Below are positions 1-10,039 of a stretch of 64,000 bases of DNA, piece after piece. The stretch comes from Stenotrophomonas lactitubi (lineage in GTDB: Bacteria > Pseudomonadota > Gammaproteobacteria > Xanthomonadales > Xanthomonadaceae). Below the pieces are notes generated by a model that did not search any database, was not told where the DNA came from, and saw only the letters and a program-made list of their open reading frames with translations. Positions within the stretch are counted from its first letter, which is position 1. Each line of letters starts with the position of its first letter. The stretch spans positions 434,001-498,000 of the forward strand of contig NZ_PHQX01000001.1 in NCBI RefSeq assembly GCF_002803515.1, read 5' to 3'. The position numbers and the translations under genes are program-made.

Positions 1-605
1 TGGTCAGCGACTCTGGCGACGTGCTGTGGAACGATCTACTGGCCAACTATGACCTGAAGGGCGAACGCCTGAAGCGGGTGCAGTCCAAGCTGGGGCCGCT
101 GCTGCACTTCAAGGCCGAACCGAACGTGGAGCGTGCGATCTTCATCGCAGCCCCGCACCAGGGCACGGACATCGCCGGCAACAAGGTCGGTCGCCTGATC
201 GGCCGCCTCGTTCGCCTGCCGCTGACCATCCTCGGCAAGTTCGAGGATGTGTTCCTGGCCTTGGCGCAGGCCGAGCAGCAGGTGGATGGCACGGCCAAGC
301 CGAAGATCCCCAACAGCATCGACAACCTCAAGGCCAGCGACCCGTTCGTGAAAGCCGCTGCGCAGCTTCCGATCACGCCGGGCCTGAAGTACCACTCGAT
401 CATCGCCCAGCGCAAGCCGGAACTGCCGGTGGAGAAGTCCGATGATGGGCTGGTGCCGTACTGGAGTTCGCACCTGCCCGGCGCGCTGTCGGAGAAGGTG
501 ATCATTTCCGGTCACAGCGTGCAGGAAACCCCGCAGGCGGTGCTGGAAGTGCGCCGCATCCTGCACCAGGACATCGATGAAGTGGGCACGGTGGCGAAGC
601 CCTGA
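1..605 (+). CDS. alpha/beta-hydrolase, C-terminal part (5' end outside window)
   Basis: The reading frame is open from base 3 and stops at TGA 603-605; its start lies upstream. The visible part has AAPHQGTDIA, typical of lipase-like alpha/beta hydrolases, then DDGLVPYWS and GHSVQ near the end, which fit the catalytic acid and histidine. The nucleophile elbow should lie in the missing N-terminal part. The substrate cannot be told. The gene ends 45 bases before the convergent MFS gene. Confidence 0.7.
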   Translation, partial: VSDSGDVLWNDLLANYDLKGERLKRVQSKLGPLLHFKAEPNVERAIFIAAPHQGTDIAGNKVGRLIGRLVRLPLTILGKFEDVFLALAQAEQQVDGTAKPKIPNSIDNLKASDPFVKAAAQLPITPGLKYHSIIAQRKPELPVEKSDDGLVPYWSSHLPGALSEKVIISGHSVQETPQAVLEVRRILHQDIDEVGTVAKP

Positions 606-649
606 TCGCGGCGTCCGCCGGGCGTGCCCCGGCGGAACCCGCGGCGTGT

Positions 650-2011
650 CTACACCCGCCTGGCGATCACGGTGGCGAACGCGGCCAGGCCGAGGGTGAT
701 GGCCAGGCACATGATGTAACCGGTATGCGGGGCGCTTTCCACGAACAACGCGAACAGCGCGCCGGATACCGCCAGTGCGGTGGTCACCGACAGCGCTTCG
801 CTCAACTGCAGGGCCGAGGTATTCGCGCCCTGTTCGTGCGGCGGTGACAACGACAACGTCAGCACCGACAGGCTGGCGTAGATCATGCCCATGCCGAAAC
901 CGGTCAGCGTCCAGCCGACCAGGGCGACCGGCAGTGGCACCGCGGTGAACAGTACCGCCAGCGTTGCGGCGATGCCCACGGTCATCAGCGGCGTGCCGAC
1001 GCGCAGCAGTTGCTGGCGCGACCAGCCGCGCTGCTGGTGACCCTGCAGCCACGAGCCGGTGAACCAGCCCAGTGCGCCCAGGCTCAGCACCGCACCGGCC
1101 CAGCTGGGCGACAGCCCGCGCTCGCGCTGCAGCAGCAGGGGCAGGTAGGCCTCGCAGGCGAAGAACGCGGCAGCGGCCACACCACGCAGTGCGATCACGC
1201 TGGGCAGGCCGCGGCGCAGGCGCAGGGTGCCGGCCGGCAACAGGCGATGCACGCAGAACAGCAGCGCCAGCATCGCCACGCCGATGCACACCAGCGCCGG
1301 CACGCCCTGTTGCTGCCCACCCAGGTACAGCAGCAGGGCAGCAAGGGACGCGCCGGTGGCCCAGCGCACGATGCTGCCGCGGCCATCATCGGCAGCACCG
1401 GTCGCTGCAGCCTGCATGCGCGCCAGCGCCGGTCGCAGCAGCAGGCCGGCCGGTATCGCCAGCAGCGGCACCGCCAGGAACACCCAGCGCCAGCCCAGAT
1501 GCTGCACGATCACCCCGCTCAGTGCCGGGCCGATCATTGAGGGCACCACCCAACCGGCAGAGAACGCGGCGAATACCTTCGGCCGCAGATGCTCGGGATA
1601 GGTACGGCCGACCATCACATACAGCGAGACCGAGATGGCACCGGCGCCGAGGCCCTGCAGCAGACGGCCGGCCACCAGCATGCCCATGCGCATCGCGAAG
1701 CCGGCCAGCAGCAGGCCCAGCACGAAGCAGGCCAGGCCCCACCACAGCGGCCGTGCCGGCCCGTGGCGGTCGGCCCAGCGGCCGGCCAGGGTCATGCCGA
1801 TCACGCTGGTGGCCAAGGTGCCACCGAAGGCCAGCGCATACAGGCGCAGGCCGTCCAGGGCCTCGGCCACGGTCGGCATCGCGGCGGCTACCGCCAGCGC
1901 CTCGAAGGCATGCAGGGAGACCAGGGCGACCATGCCCACGGTGGTGGCGCGATAGCGCGCGGACAGGATGGAGGAATCGGCCGGATCGGCCGTGGCAGCG
2001 GGGGAGGGCAT
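650..2011 (-). CDS. mfsA: MFS drug/paraquat efflux transporter under SoxR control
   Basis: An inner-membrane major facilitator of about 453 residues, with repeated hydrophobic segments and the family loop GRWADRHGPARP after the second helix. An in-frame ATG exists at 2071, but it would sit inside or upstream of the -10 of the SoxR-type promoter at 2067-2097. The ATG at 2011 (MPSPAATADP) is therefore the better start. The divergent neighbour is soxR. S. maltophilia has a described SoxR-regulated MFS pump, MfsA, linked to paraquat resistance, and this gene matches that arrangement. The symbol rests on context and family, not on a database comparison. Confidence 0.85.
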   Translation of the reverse strand: MPSPAATADPADSSILSARYRATTVGMVALVSLHAFEALAVAAAMPTVAEALDGLRLYALAFGGTLATSVIGMTLAGRWADRHGPARPLWWGLACFVLGLLLAGFAMRMGMLVAGRLLQGLGAGAISVSLYVMVGRTYPEHLRPKVFAAFSAGWVVPSMIGPALSGVIVQHLGWRWVFLAVPLLAIPAGLLLRPALARMQAAATGAADDGRGSIVRWATGASLAALLLYLGGQQQGVPALVCIGVAMLALLFCVHRLLPAGTLRLRRGLPSVIALRGVAAAAFFACEAYLPLLLQRERGLSPSWAGAVLSLGALGWFTGSWLQGHQQRGWSRQQLLRVGTPLMTVGIAATLAVLFTAVPLPVALVGWTLTGFGMGMIYASLSVLTLSLSPPHEQGANTSALQLSEALSVTTALAVSGALFALFVESAPHTGYIMCLAITLGLAAFATVIARRV

Positions 2012-2066
2012 CGGGTTCCTGCGGGTGGCGGACGGGCCGCGCTTGTCATCTGGCGGCGATGGTAGC

Positions 2067-2097
2067 AGCATGCCACCTCAACCAAAGTTGAGGTCAA
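2067..2097 (-). promoter_or_regulatory. SoxR operator within a long-spacer mfsA promoter
   Basis: A perfect 8-bp inverted repeat, ACCTCAAC (2075-2082) and GTTGAGGT (2087-2094), separated by CAAA, closely resembles the SoxR box. On the minus strand it lies between TTGACC (2097-2092) and CATGCT (2072-2067) with a 19-bp spacer. That over-long spacing is the mark of promoters activated by MerR-family distortion. The box also ends 6 bp before the soxR ATG, so soxR autoregulation is likely. Confidence 0.85.
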
Positions 2098-2100
2098 TCG

Positions 2101-2535
2101 ATGCTTGCACAGGACATGAGCGTCGGCGATGTCGCCCGCCGCAGTGGCGTGGCGGTCTCTGCGCTGCATTTCTACGAGCGCAAGGGGTTGATCAGCAGCC
2201 TGCGCACGTCGGGCAACCAGCGCCGCTACGCCCGCGACGTGCTGCGGCGGCTGGCGGTGATCCGCGTGGCGCAACGCGTGGGCATGCCGCTGGAAGCGGT
2301 GGCGCGTGCGTTCGAGAGCCTGCCGCAGGGACGGGCGCCGACCAAGGCCGACTGGGCCAAGCTGTCGGCACGTTGGCAGGTGGAACTGGAGGAACGCATC
2401 CACATGCTGCAGCTGCTGCGCGACGAGCTGACCGGCTGCATCGGCTGCGGCTGCCTGTCACTGAAGCGTTGCCGCCTGGCCAACCCGGATGACGTGCTCG
2501 GCGAGCGTGGCGACGGCCCGATGCGCTGGGGCTGA
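2101..2535 (+). CDS. soxR: Redox-sensing transcriptional activator SoxR
   Basis: A MerR-family regulator of 144 residues. The N-terminal winged helix reads [20 protein letters not shown]. The C-terminal [2Fe-2S] motif CIGCGCLS...C puts cysteines at 113, 116, 118 and 124, spaced as in E. coli SoxR. Oxidation of the cluster by redox-cycling compounds switches the protein on. It is divergent from mfsA and shares its operator. The ATG at 2101 leaves almost no leader, so the in-frame ATG at 2116 is an alternative start. Confidence 0.95.
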   Translation: MLAQDMSVGDVARRSGVAVSALHFYERKGLISSLRTSGNQRRYARDVLRRLAVIRVAQRVGMPLEAVARAFESLPQGRAPTKADWAKLSARWQVELEERIHMLQLLRDELTGCIGCGCLSLKRCRLANPDDVLGERGDGPMRWG

Positions 2536-2543
2536 GCGCGCTG

Positions 2544-2567
2544 GTGGGTGCCGACCTTGGTCGGCAC
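2544..2567. repeat. REP palindrome, GTGGGTGCC family
   Basis: A GTGGG head followed by the hairpin TGCCGACC/GGTCGGCA. It fills the gap between the converging soxR and SDR genes. Other copies of this family are at 4239, 10040, 11248, 17177, 17805, 23136, 41365, 41403, 48733, 48836 and 53895. Confidence 0.8.
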
Positions 2568-2572
2568 GCTCG

Positions 2573-3175
2573 TTACCAGACAGTGATCGTTTCGCCGCTC
2601 TGGATCCCTTCCACCGCGCGCTGGAAGGCCAGCGCCGCGCGCTGTGCGGTGACTGCTTCAAAGCCGGGGAAGTACGGACCGTAGGCTTCCATCGATTCCA
2701 CCAGCACATTCGGGCTGACCACGTTGATGCGCAGCCCGCGTGGCAGCAGTTCCAGCGCCGCCGCGCGCACGAAACCTTCCAGCGCATGGTTGACGGCGGT
2801 GGCGTTGGCACCATCGCGGATCGGCTGCGCGCTGACGATGCCACTGGTCAGTGTGATCGAGCCGCCCGCGTTGAGGTGGTGCTGCGCCGCCAGCGCAAGA
2901 CGCACCTGCCCGAGCAGTTTGTCCTGCAGGCCGACGTTGAACTGTTCGGGTGTCATCTGCTGCAGGGGGCCGAAATGCAGTTTGCCGGTGGTGGAAATCA
3001 CTGCATCGACCGGGCCGGTCTGCGCGAACAGCTCGCGCACGCTGGCGTCGTCGGTGAGATCCACGCGCAGGCTGCCGCTGCGGCGGCCGGCTGCGAGGAT
3101 CTCGTGCTGCTGGCCCAGGTGGCGGGCAACGGCCTGGCCGAGGGTGCCGCTGGCACCGACGAGAAGAATCTTCAT
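2573..3175 (-). CDS. Short-chain dehydrogenase/reductase, atypical
   Basis: A 200-residue Rossmann protein. The nucleotide-binding motif GASGTLG is at residues 8-14, AAGRRSG follows the second strand, and an S-containing segment LTSG sits at the usual catalytic-serine position. The classical YxxxK pair is absent: the corresponding helix reads NATAVNHALEGF. It therefore belongs to an atypical SDR group, and its substrate is unknown. It is transcribed divergently from the LysR gene at 3274, about 100 bp away, which suggests control by that regulator. Confidence 0.8.
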   Translation of the reverse strand: MKILLVGASGTLGQAVARHLGQQHEILAAGRRSGSLRVDLTDDASVRELFAQTGPVDAVISTTGKLHFGPLQQMTPEQFNVGLQDKLLGQVRLALAAQHHLNAGGSITLTSGIVSAQPIRDGANATAVNHALEGFVRAAALELLPRGLRINVVSPNVLVESMEAYGPYFPGFEAVTAQRAALAFQRAVEGIQSGETITVW

Positions 3176-3273
3176 GACAGCTCCTTGCGAGAGGGGATGG
3201 ACGCAGTCTGCGCCGTCACTGGGTGGTTTGGTAAGGAGCGTATGATTCGCATATTCCTAACCATGGGTTTGCA

Positions 3274-4149
3274 ATGGACACCTTGCGCTGCATGCAGGCT
3301 TTCATCGCCGTGGCCGAGCACGGCAGTTTTTCCGCTGCGGCCAGCCAGTTGCAGGTCTCGGCGGTGATGGTCGGCAAGTACATCCAGCAGCTGGAAGCGC
3401 ACTTGGGCACCGCGCTGCTGCAGCGGAACACCCGGCGCCAACGCCTGACCGAGGCAGGCAACGCCTATCTGGCCGGCTGCCGGCAGGTGCTGGAACAGGT
3501 ACAGCAGGCCGAGGCAGACGTGGCCGGGCTGCAGGTGCAGCCACGCGGACTGTTGCGGGTCAGTGCGCCGACCACCTGGGGCAGTTGTGTCTTGGCGCCA
3601 TTGCTGGCCGAATTGCTGCGGGCACAGCCGCTGTTGAACATCGAACTGGACCTGAGCAATCGCCGCATCGACCTGATCGAGGATGGCTTCGATGCAGCGA
3701 TCCGCGTTGGCCCGCTGCCATCGCAGGAACTGGTCGCACGGCCGCTGCCGCCGTATGCGATGAGCCTGTGCGCATCACCGTCGTACCTGCGCCGCCGCGG
3801 TACGCCGCGCACGCCTGCCGATCTCGAAGGACATGATTGCCTGAGCCACCTGGCCTGGCGCGGTGGTCACGGTTGGCAGTTGGCCAACGGCGAACAGGTG
3901 GACTGGGAAGCGCGGTTGACCAGCAATGACGGTTACGCGCTGCGTGAAGCAGCCGTGGCGGGTGCGGGCCTGGTGCTGCAGCCGACCGCGCTGCTTGCTG
4001 GTGAAATCGCGGCAGGACGATTGAAACCACTATTGCGCGAGCATCTGCCTGAGCCACGGCCGATGCACCTGATCTACCTGCCCGATCGTCGCCCTCGACC
4101 GCGGCTGCAGTGTTTCGTCGATTTCGTCATGGCCACATTGGGGCAATGA
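3274..4149 (+). CDS. LysR-family transcriptional regulator
   Basis: A 291-residue LysR protein. The N-terminal winged helix-turn-helix (residues 1-60) includes FSAAASQLQVSAVMVGKYIQQLE. The periplasmic-binding-protein-like effector domain follows, with the typical LDLSNRRIDLIEDGFDAAIRVG. The effector is unknown. It is divergent from the SDR gene, which is the natural target candidate. The gene stops just before a REP doublet. Confidence 0.9.
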   Translation: MDTLRCMQAFIAVAEHGSFSAAASQLQVSAVMVGKYIQQLEAHLGTALLQRNTRRQRLTEAGNAYLAGCRQVLEQVQQAEADVAGLQVQPRGLLRVSAPTTWGSCVLAPLLAELLRAQPLLNIELDLSNRRIDLIEDGFDAAIRVGPLPSQELVARPLPPYAMSLCASPSYLRRRGTPRTPADLEGHDCLSHLAWRGGHGWQLANGEQVDWEARLTSNDGYALREAAVAGAGLVLQPTALLAGEIAAGRLKPLLREHLPEPRPMHLIYLPDRRPRPRLQCFVDFVMATLGQ

Positions 4150-4150
4150 G

Positions 4151-4263
4151 CATCCACGCATGGCGTGGATCTACTGAAGAGCACCATGCATTCCAGCGGC
4201 GACAGGTGTCAGTAGATCCACGCCATGCGTGGATGACGGTGGGTGCCGACCGTTGGTCGGCAC
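4151..4263. repeat. REPIN: inverted pair of SMAG repeats plus a third REP
   Basis: Two copies of the 24-bp SMAG unit GTAGATCCACGCC... face each other at 4151-4174 (reverse) and 4212-4235 (forward), about 37 bases apart. This is the paired layout called REPIN. A GTGGGTGCC-family REP follows at 4239-4263, just before the end of proC. SMAGs are the S. maltophilia REP family that begins with GTAG. Confidence 0.9.
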
Positions 4264-4270
4264 ACCTGTT

Positions 4271-5092
4271 TCAATCATTGGCCGCTGATAATTCCTGCCC
4301 ACGCACCTGCGCCGCACGTAGTGCTTTTCCCACCAGCGCTTCAAACCCGCCGGCCTGGAAGCTCTCGATCGCCGCCTGCGTGGTGCCGTTGGGTGAGGTC
4401 ACCCGGCGACGCAGTTCGGCCGGGCTTTCACCGGCTTCGTCCAGCATGCGCGAGGCGCCCAGCAGTGTCTGCACCACCAGCGCGCGCGCCGCCTCTGCAG
4501 GCAGGCCCTGTGCGATCCCCGCCGCTTCCATCGCTTCGGCCAGCAGGAACACATAGGCTGGGCCACTGCCGGATACGGCAGTGACCGAATCCATCTGTGC
4601 TTCATCGTCGATCCACACCGTGCGTCCCGCGCTGGCCAACACACGTTCGGCCTGCGCATGCTGCTGCGCATCCACCGACGGCGTTGCATACAGACCGGTA
4701 ACCCCGGCACCGAGCAGCGCCGGAGTGTTTGGCATCGCGCGCACCACCGGCAGCGAGCCACCCAGCCAGCGCTGCAGCTGCGCGCTGGTGATGCCGGCGG
4801 CGATCGAGATCAGCAAGGGTTTCTTCGCCTGCGCCAGCCCCTGCAGTGACTGGCAGACATCGCGCAGCACCTGCGGTTTCACTGCCAGCAGCCAGGTGTC
4901 ACCCTGAGCAGCCGCGTCGGCCGCGTTGTCATGGGTCTGTACGCCGAAATCCGCAGCGAGTGCTTCCCGCAGTCCGGCCACCGGTTCGGCCACGTGGATG
5001 TGCGCGGCCGGCACGCCCTGCCGGATCAGGCCGGCGATCAGGCTGCGGGCCATGTTGCCGCCGCCGATGAAAGTGATGGAATCAGCTGCCAT
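4271..5092 (-). CDS. proC: Pyrroline-5-carboxylate reductase
   Basis: Last step of proline synthesis: NAD(P)H reduction of pyrroline-5-carboxylate. The 273-residue protein begins with the dinucleotide motif FIGGGNMA (about residues 6-13). It also has VKPQVL, MPNTPALLGAG and the C-terminal signature AVSGSGPAYVF...RALVVQTLLGA. The start at 5092 has AAGGAG at good spacing; the frame is open further upstream but nothing there is conserved. It follows yggS by 16 bp, a common bacterial pairing. Confidence 0.95.
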   Translation of the reverse strand: MAADSITFIGGGNMARSLIAGLIRQGVPAAHIHVAEPVAGLREALAADFGVQTHDNAADAAAQGDTWLLAVKPQVLRDVCQSLQGLAQAKKPLLISIAAGITSAQLQRWLGGSLPVVRAMPNTPALLGAGVTGLYATPSVDAQQHAQAERVLASAGRTVWIDDEAQMDSVTAVSGSGPAYVFLLAEAMEAAGIAQGLPAEAARALVVQTLLGASRMLDEAGESPAELRRRVTSPNGTTQAAIESFQAGGFEALVGKALRAAQVRGQELSAAND

Positions 5093-5108
5093 GGGAATCT
5101 CCTTGGAA

Positions 5109-5804
5109 TCAGGCCGGGCGCGGACGCGCGCCGAACAGGGCGGTGCCGATGCGCACCAGGGTGGCACCTTCGGCAATGGCTTCAGCGTAGTCGCTGCTCA
5201 TGCCCATCGACAGGGTGTCCACGTGGGGATGACGGGCCGCCAGTGCCTCGAAAAGTGTGCGCATGCGCACGAACGCATCGCGTCGGCGCTCGGCCTCGGG
5301 CCACGGCGCAGGAATCGCCATCAGGCCGCGCAACCGCAGGTTGGGTTCGGCGAGGATGGCCGCGGCCAGCGCCTCGACGTCCTCCGGCACACAACCGTGC
5401 TTGCTCGATTCGTCATCGATGTTGATCTGGATGAGCACGTTCAGCGGGCCGCGTTCAGCGGGGCGGTAGCGGGCCAGGGCGGTGACCAGCTTGGGCCGGT
5501 CCACGCTCTGCACCCAGTCGAAGTGCATGGCGACCGGCTCGGCCTTGTTCGACTGCAGGTGGCCGATCAGGTGCCATTCCAGCCCCAGACGCTGCAGCTC
5601 CTGCATCTTGGCCAGCGCTTCCTGCACGTAGTTCTCGCCGAAGGCGGTCTGGCCCTGCGCGGCAAGGGCCGCGACGGCTTCGGCCGGCTGGGTCTTGGAC
5701 ACCGCCAGCAGGCGCGGCGGTGGCCGCCCGGCGGCATCGGCGGCGTTGTGCAGGTTGCTCAGGATCTGGGGCAGGGGAGTGGCCACGTAACGCGTTCCGT
5801 TCAA
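5109..5804 (-). CDS. yggS: PLP homeostasis protein, YggS/PROSC family
   Basis: A 231-residue PLP-binding protein that buffers free pyridoxal phosphate; no enzyme activity is established for the family. The PLP lysine lies in LLAVSKTQP (residue 37). Other family motifs are FGENYVQEALAKM, EWHLIGHLQSNKA and the phosphate-binding region LSMGMSSDYAEAI near the C-terminus. It is divergent from pilT, the classical order in proteobacteria, and upstream of proC. Confidence 0.93.
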   Translation of the reverse strand: MNGTRYVATPLPQILSNLHNAADAAGRPPPRLLAVSKTQPAEAVAALAAQGQTAFGENYVQEALAKMQELQRLGLEWHLIGHLQSNKAEPVAMHFDWVQSVDRPKLVTALARYRPAERGPLNVLIQINIDDESSKHGCVPEDVEALAAAILAEPNLRLRGLMAIPAPWPEAERRRDAFVRMRTLFEALAARHPHVDTLSMGMSSDYAEAIAEGATLVRIGTALFGARPRPA

Positions 5805-5873
5805 TCAGGAGGCTATACTGCCGCCCGGGGAAAGATCCTTCCAGTCGAAGCCGTTATTGGGGAGTAGCCGCTC

Positions 5874-6911
5874 ATGGATATCGCCGAGCTGTTGGCGTTT
5901 TCCGTAAAGAACAAAGCGTCCGACCTGCATCTGTCCGCAGGCCTGCCGCCGATGATCCGCGTGGACGGCGACGTTCGCCGGATCAACATTCCAGCCCTGG
6001 ACCACAAGCAGGTCCACGCGCTGGTGTACGACATCATGTCCGACAAGCAGCGCCGCGATTACGAGGAATTCCTCGAAGTCGACTTCTCCTTCGAGATCCC
6101 GTCGCTGGCGCGCTTCCGTGTCAATGCGTTCAACCAGAACCGTGGCGCCGGTGCGGTGTTCCGTACCATTCCGTCCGAAGTGCTGACCCTGGAAGACCTG
6201 GCCTGCCCGCCGCTGTTCCGCGAGGTGATCCAGCAGCCGCAGGGTCTGATCCTGGTGACCGGCCCGACCGGTTCGGGCAAGTCGACCACGCTGGCGGCGA
6301 TGATCGACTACATCAACAAGAACGAATACGGCCACATCCTCACTGTCGAGGATCCGATCGAATTCGTGCACACCTCGCAGAAGTGCCTGATCAACCAGCG
6401 CGAAGTGCATCGCGATACGCATGGCTTCAACGAGGCGCTGCGTTCGGCATTGCGTGAGGACCCGGACATCATCCTGGTCGGCGAACTGCGTGACCTGGAA
6501 ACCATCCGCCTGGCGCTGACCGCCGCGGAAACCGGCCACCTGGTGTTCGGCACTCTGCACACCAGTTCGGCGGCCAAGACCATCGACCGCATCATCGACG
6601 TGTTCCCGGCCGGCGAAAAGCCGATGGTGCGCTCGATGTTGTCCGAATCGCTGCGCGCGGTCATTTCGCAGGCGCTGCTGAAGAAGGTCGGTGGCGGTCG
6701 TACCGCTGCGTGGGAAATCATGGTCGGCACCCCGGCCATCCGCAACCTGATCCGCGAAGACAAGGTGGCGCAGATGTATTCGGCCATCCAGACCGGTCAG
6801 CAGTACGGCATGATGACCCTGGACCAGCACCTGCAGGACCTGGTCAAGCGCAGCCTGATCACCCGCAACCAGGCCCGCGAATACGCCAAGGACAAGCGTC
6901 TGTTCGAGTAA
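5874..6911 (+). CDS. pilT: Type IV pilus retraction ATPase PilT
   Basis: A 345-residue hexameric ATPase at the inner face of the membrane that powers pilus retraction, hence twitching and DNA uptake. The Walker A motif GPTGSGKST is at residues 130-138. The Asp and His boxes TVEDPIEFVH and GTLHTSSAAKTIDR are present, as is the PilT-specific AIRNLIRE near the C-terminus. The length is typical. It is followed by pilU in the same direction and is divergent from yggS. Confidence 0.97.
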   Translation: MDIAELLAFSVKNKASDLHLSAGLPPMIRVDGDVRRINIPALDHKQVHALVYDIMSDKQRRDYEEFLEVDFSFEIPSLARFRVNAFNQNRGAGAVFRTIPSEVLTLEDLACPPLFREVIQQPQGLILVTGPTGSGKSTTLAAMIDYINKNEYGHILTVEDPIEFVHTSQKCLINQREVHRDTHGFNEALRSALREDPDIILVGELRDLETIRLALTAAETGHLVFGTLHTSSAAKTIDRIIDVFPAGEKPMVRSMLSESLRAVISQALLKKVGGGRTAAWEIMVGTPAIRNLIREDKVAQMYSAIQTGQQYGMMTLDQHLQDLVKRSLITRNQAREYAKDKRLFE

Positions 6912-7011
6912 GGCGAGGCAATGGCGGGGCAGGGCGTACCACTATGCCGCCGGCCCCGCGCTGTTTCCTCCACCGACCGATTCCTGGTACATGCCCCATT
7001 GGGAGCCCGCC

Positions 7012-8154
7012 GTGAACACCACCGCGACCACCATCGATTTCACCTCGTTCCTCAAGCTGATGGCGCACCAGCGCGCCTCGGACCTGTTCATCACCGCTGG
7101 CATGCCGCCAGCGATCAAGGTCAACGGCAAGATCTCGCCGATCACCCAGACTCCGCTGACGCCGCAGCAGAGCCGCGACCTGGTGCTGAACGTGATGACG
7201 CCGGCGCAGCGCGAGGAATTCGAAAAGACCCACGAATGCAACTTCGCCATCGGCCTGTCCGGTGTCGGCCGCTTCCGTGTGAGCTGCTTCTACCAGCGCA
7301 ACCAGGTCGGCATGGTGCTGCGTCGCATCGAGACGCGCATCCCGACCGTGGAAGAGCTGAGCCTGCCGCCGATCATCAAGACGCTGGCGATGACCAAGCG
7401 CGGCATCATCCTGTTCGTCGGCGCTACCGGTACCGGTAAATCCACGTCGCTGGCAGCGATGATCGGTTACCGCAACCAGAATTCGACCGGGCACATCATC
7501 ACCATCGAAGACCCGATCGAATTCGTGCACAAGCACGAGGGCTGCATCATCACCCAGCGCGAAGTCGGCATCGATACCGACAGCTGGGAAGCCGCGCTGA
7601 AGAACACCCTGCGCCAGGCGCCGGACGTGATCATGATCGGCGAGGTGCGTACCCGCGAGGGCATGGACCACGCCATCGCCTTCGCTGAAACCGGCCATCT
7701 GGTGCTGTGCACGCTGCACGCCAACAACGCCAACCAGGCGATGGACCGCATCGTCAACTTCTTCCCGGAAGATCGCCGCAACCAGCTGCTGATGGATCTG
7801 TCGCTGAACCTCAAGGGCGTGGTCGCGCAGCAGTTGATTCCGTCGCCGGACGGCCGCTCGCGCAAGGTCGCGATGGAGATCCTGCTGGGCACGCCGCTGG
7901 TGCAGGACTACATCCGCGACGGCGAGATCCACAAGCTGAAGGAGCTGATGAAGGAATCGGTCCAGTTGGGCATGAAGACCTTCGACCAGAGCCTGTTCGA
8001 GCTGTACCAGGCCGGTGAGATCAGCTACGAGGACGCACTGCGCTACGCCGATTCGCAGAACGAAGTGCGCCTGCGCATCAAGCTCAGCCAGGGCGGCGAT
8101 GCCCGCACCCTGTCGCAGGGGCTGGATGGGGTGGAGATTTCAGAGGTTCGTTGA
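7012..8154 (+). CDS. pilU: PilT-dependent retraction motor PilU
   Basis: A PilT paralogue that adds force to retraction in a PilT-dependent way. It has Walker A GATGTGKST, TIEDPIEFVHKHE and a longer C-terminal tail than PilT. GTG at 7012 is preferred because GGGAG (7001-7005) stands 6 bases before it and the protein then starts VNTTATTIDFTSF as in other PilU proteins. An in-frame ATG at 6991 is the alternative. It lies 100 bases after pilT in the same direction, probably cotranscribed. Confidence 0.95.
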   Translation: MNTTATTIDFTSFLKLMAHQRASDLFITAGMPPAIKVNGKISPITQTPLTPQQSRDLVLNVMTPAQREEFEKTHECNFAIGLSGVGRFRVSCFYQRNQVGMVLRRIETRIPTVEELSLPPIIKTLAMTKRGIILFVGATGTGKSTSLAAMIGYRNQNSTGHIITIEDPIEFVHKHEGCIITQREVGIDTDSWEAALKNTLRQAPDVIMIGEVRTREGMDHAIAFAETGHLVLCTLHANNANQAMDRIVNFFPEDRRNQLLMDLSLNLKGVVAQQLIPSPDGRSRKVAMEILLGTPLVQDYIRDGEIHKLKELMKESVQLGMKTFDQSLFELYQAGEISYEDALRYADSQNEVRLRIKLSQGGDARTLSQGLDGVEISEVR

Positions 8155-8180
8155 TCGCCATGTCATGACAGGAGATGCAT

Positions 8181-8870
8181 ATGGATATGCCGCTGGCTCG
8201 CAATGTCATCCTGATCGACTATGAGAACGTGCAGCCTCCTTCATTGAAGGAGCTGCTCGCGCCGGGGTTCAGTGTCCTGGTGTTTGTTGGCGCATCGCAG
8301 GCCAAAATCAGCATGGATGTGGTCGAGGCGATGCATGCGCTCGGTACACAGGGCCGGTACGTGCGCTGCAATGGTCATGGTTCCAACGCACTCGATTTCC
8401 ATATCGCGTTCTACATCGGTGAGATGGCTGCCACCGATCCCGGCACGTGTTTCCACATCGTATCCAAGGACACCGGTTTCGATCCCTTACTCGCGCACCT
8501 GCGCTCGCGTGGCCTGACGGTCGGCCGAAGCACGTCGGTGGCGGAATTGCCGATGCTTCGTGCCGCGACGAAGCACCCAGCGGCGGTGCCACCGCCGCCA
8601 AAGAAGCCACCGCCGCCGACGCCGCCAAAGCCGAAGCCCGCGCAGTTGAGCGAGGCGTTGCGGTTGCAGCATGTGTGTGCGCAGCTTCTCAAGCAAGGAA
8701 AGGCCAGACCAACCAGACTCAAGTCACTTGGGAGCGCTGTTCATACCATGTTCCAGAAGACCTTGCCGGACAGTGACGTCACCGCGCTAATCCACGCGCT
8801 GCAGCAGAAGAAGTGGATCGTGCTGGAAGGCCAAGCGGTGCGATACCAGCTTCCAGCCAAAGCGACCTAG
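8181..8870 (+). CDS. PIN-like/NYN domain protein, putative RNase
   Basis: A 229-residue protein. Residues 1-120 look like a PIN/NYN nuclease fold: NVILIDYENVQPP at the first strand, then LDFHIAFYIGE and SKDTGFDPLL supply the expected acidic metal ligands. A linker of about 25 residues made of Pro, Lys and Ala follows. The last 70 residues (LQHVCAQLLKQGKARP...YQLP) look like a small helical or winged-helix domain. ATG 8181 is chosen because AGGAG (8170-8174) sits 6 bases upstream. It starts 26 bases after pilU and may share its transcript. Its substrate is unknown. Confidence 0.7.
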   Translation: MDMPLARNVILIDYENVQPPSLKELLAPGFSVLVFVGASQAKISMDVVEAMHALGTQGRYVRCNGHGSNALDFHIAFYIGEMAATDPGTCFHIVSKDTGFDPLLAHLRSRGLTVGRSTSVAELPMLRAATKHPAAVPPPPKKPPPPTPPKPKPAQLSEALRLQHVCAQLLKQGKARPTRLKSLGSAVHTMFQKTLPDSDVTALIHALQQKKWIVLEGQAVRYQLPAKAT

Positions 8871-8935
8871 GCCTCCTGCGTGGGGCCCGGCGGCATTGAG
8901 GTCTCAGCCAGTGCATTCATGAAATCCAGTCATGA

Positions 8936-9994
<1,059 letters not shown>

Positions 9995-10039
9995 TCGCAG
10001 TGGGTGCGTTCCGTGGTGGGTGCGGGCTCTCGCCCTGTG

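Noticed and set aside
8161..8170. TGTCATGACA palindrome after pilU as an operator
   Set aside because: A single 10-bp dyad with no second copy or promoter context; it could be chance.
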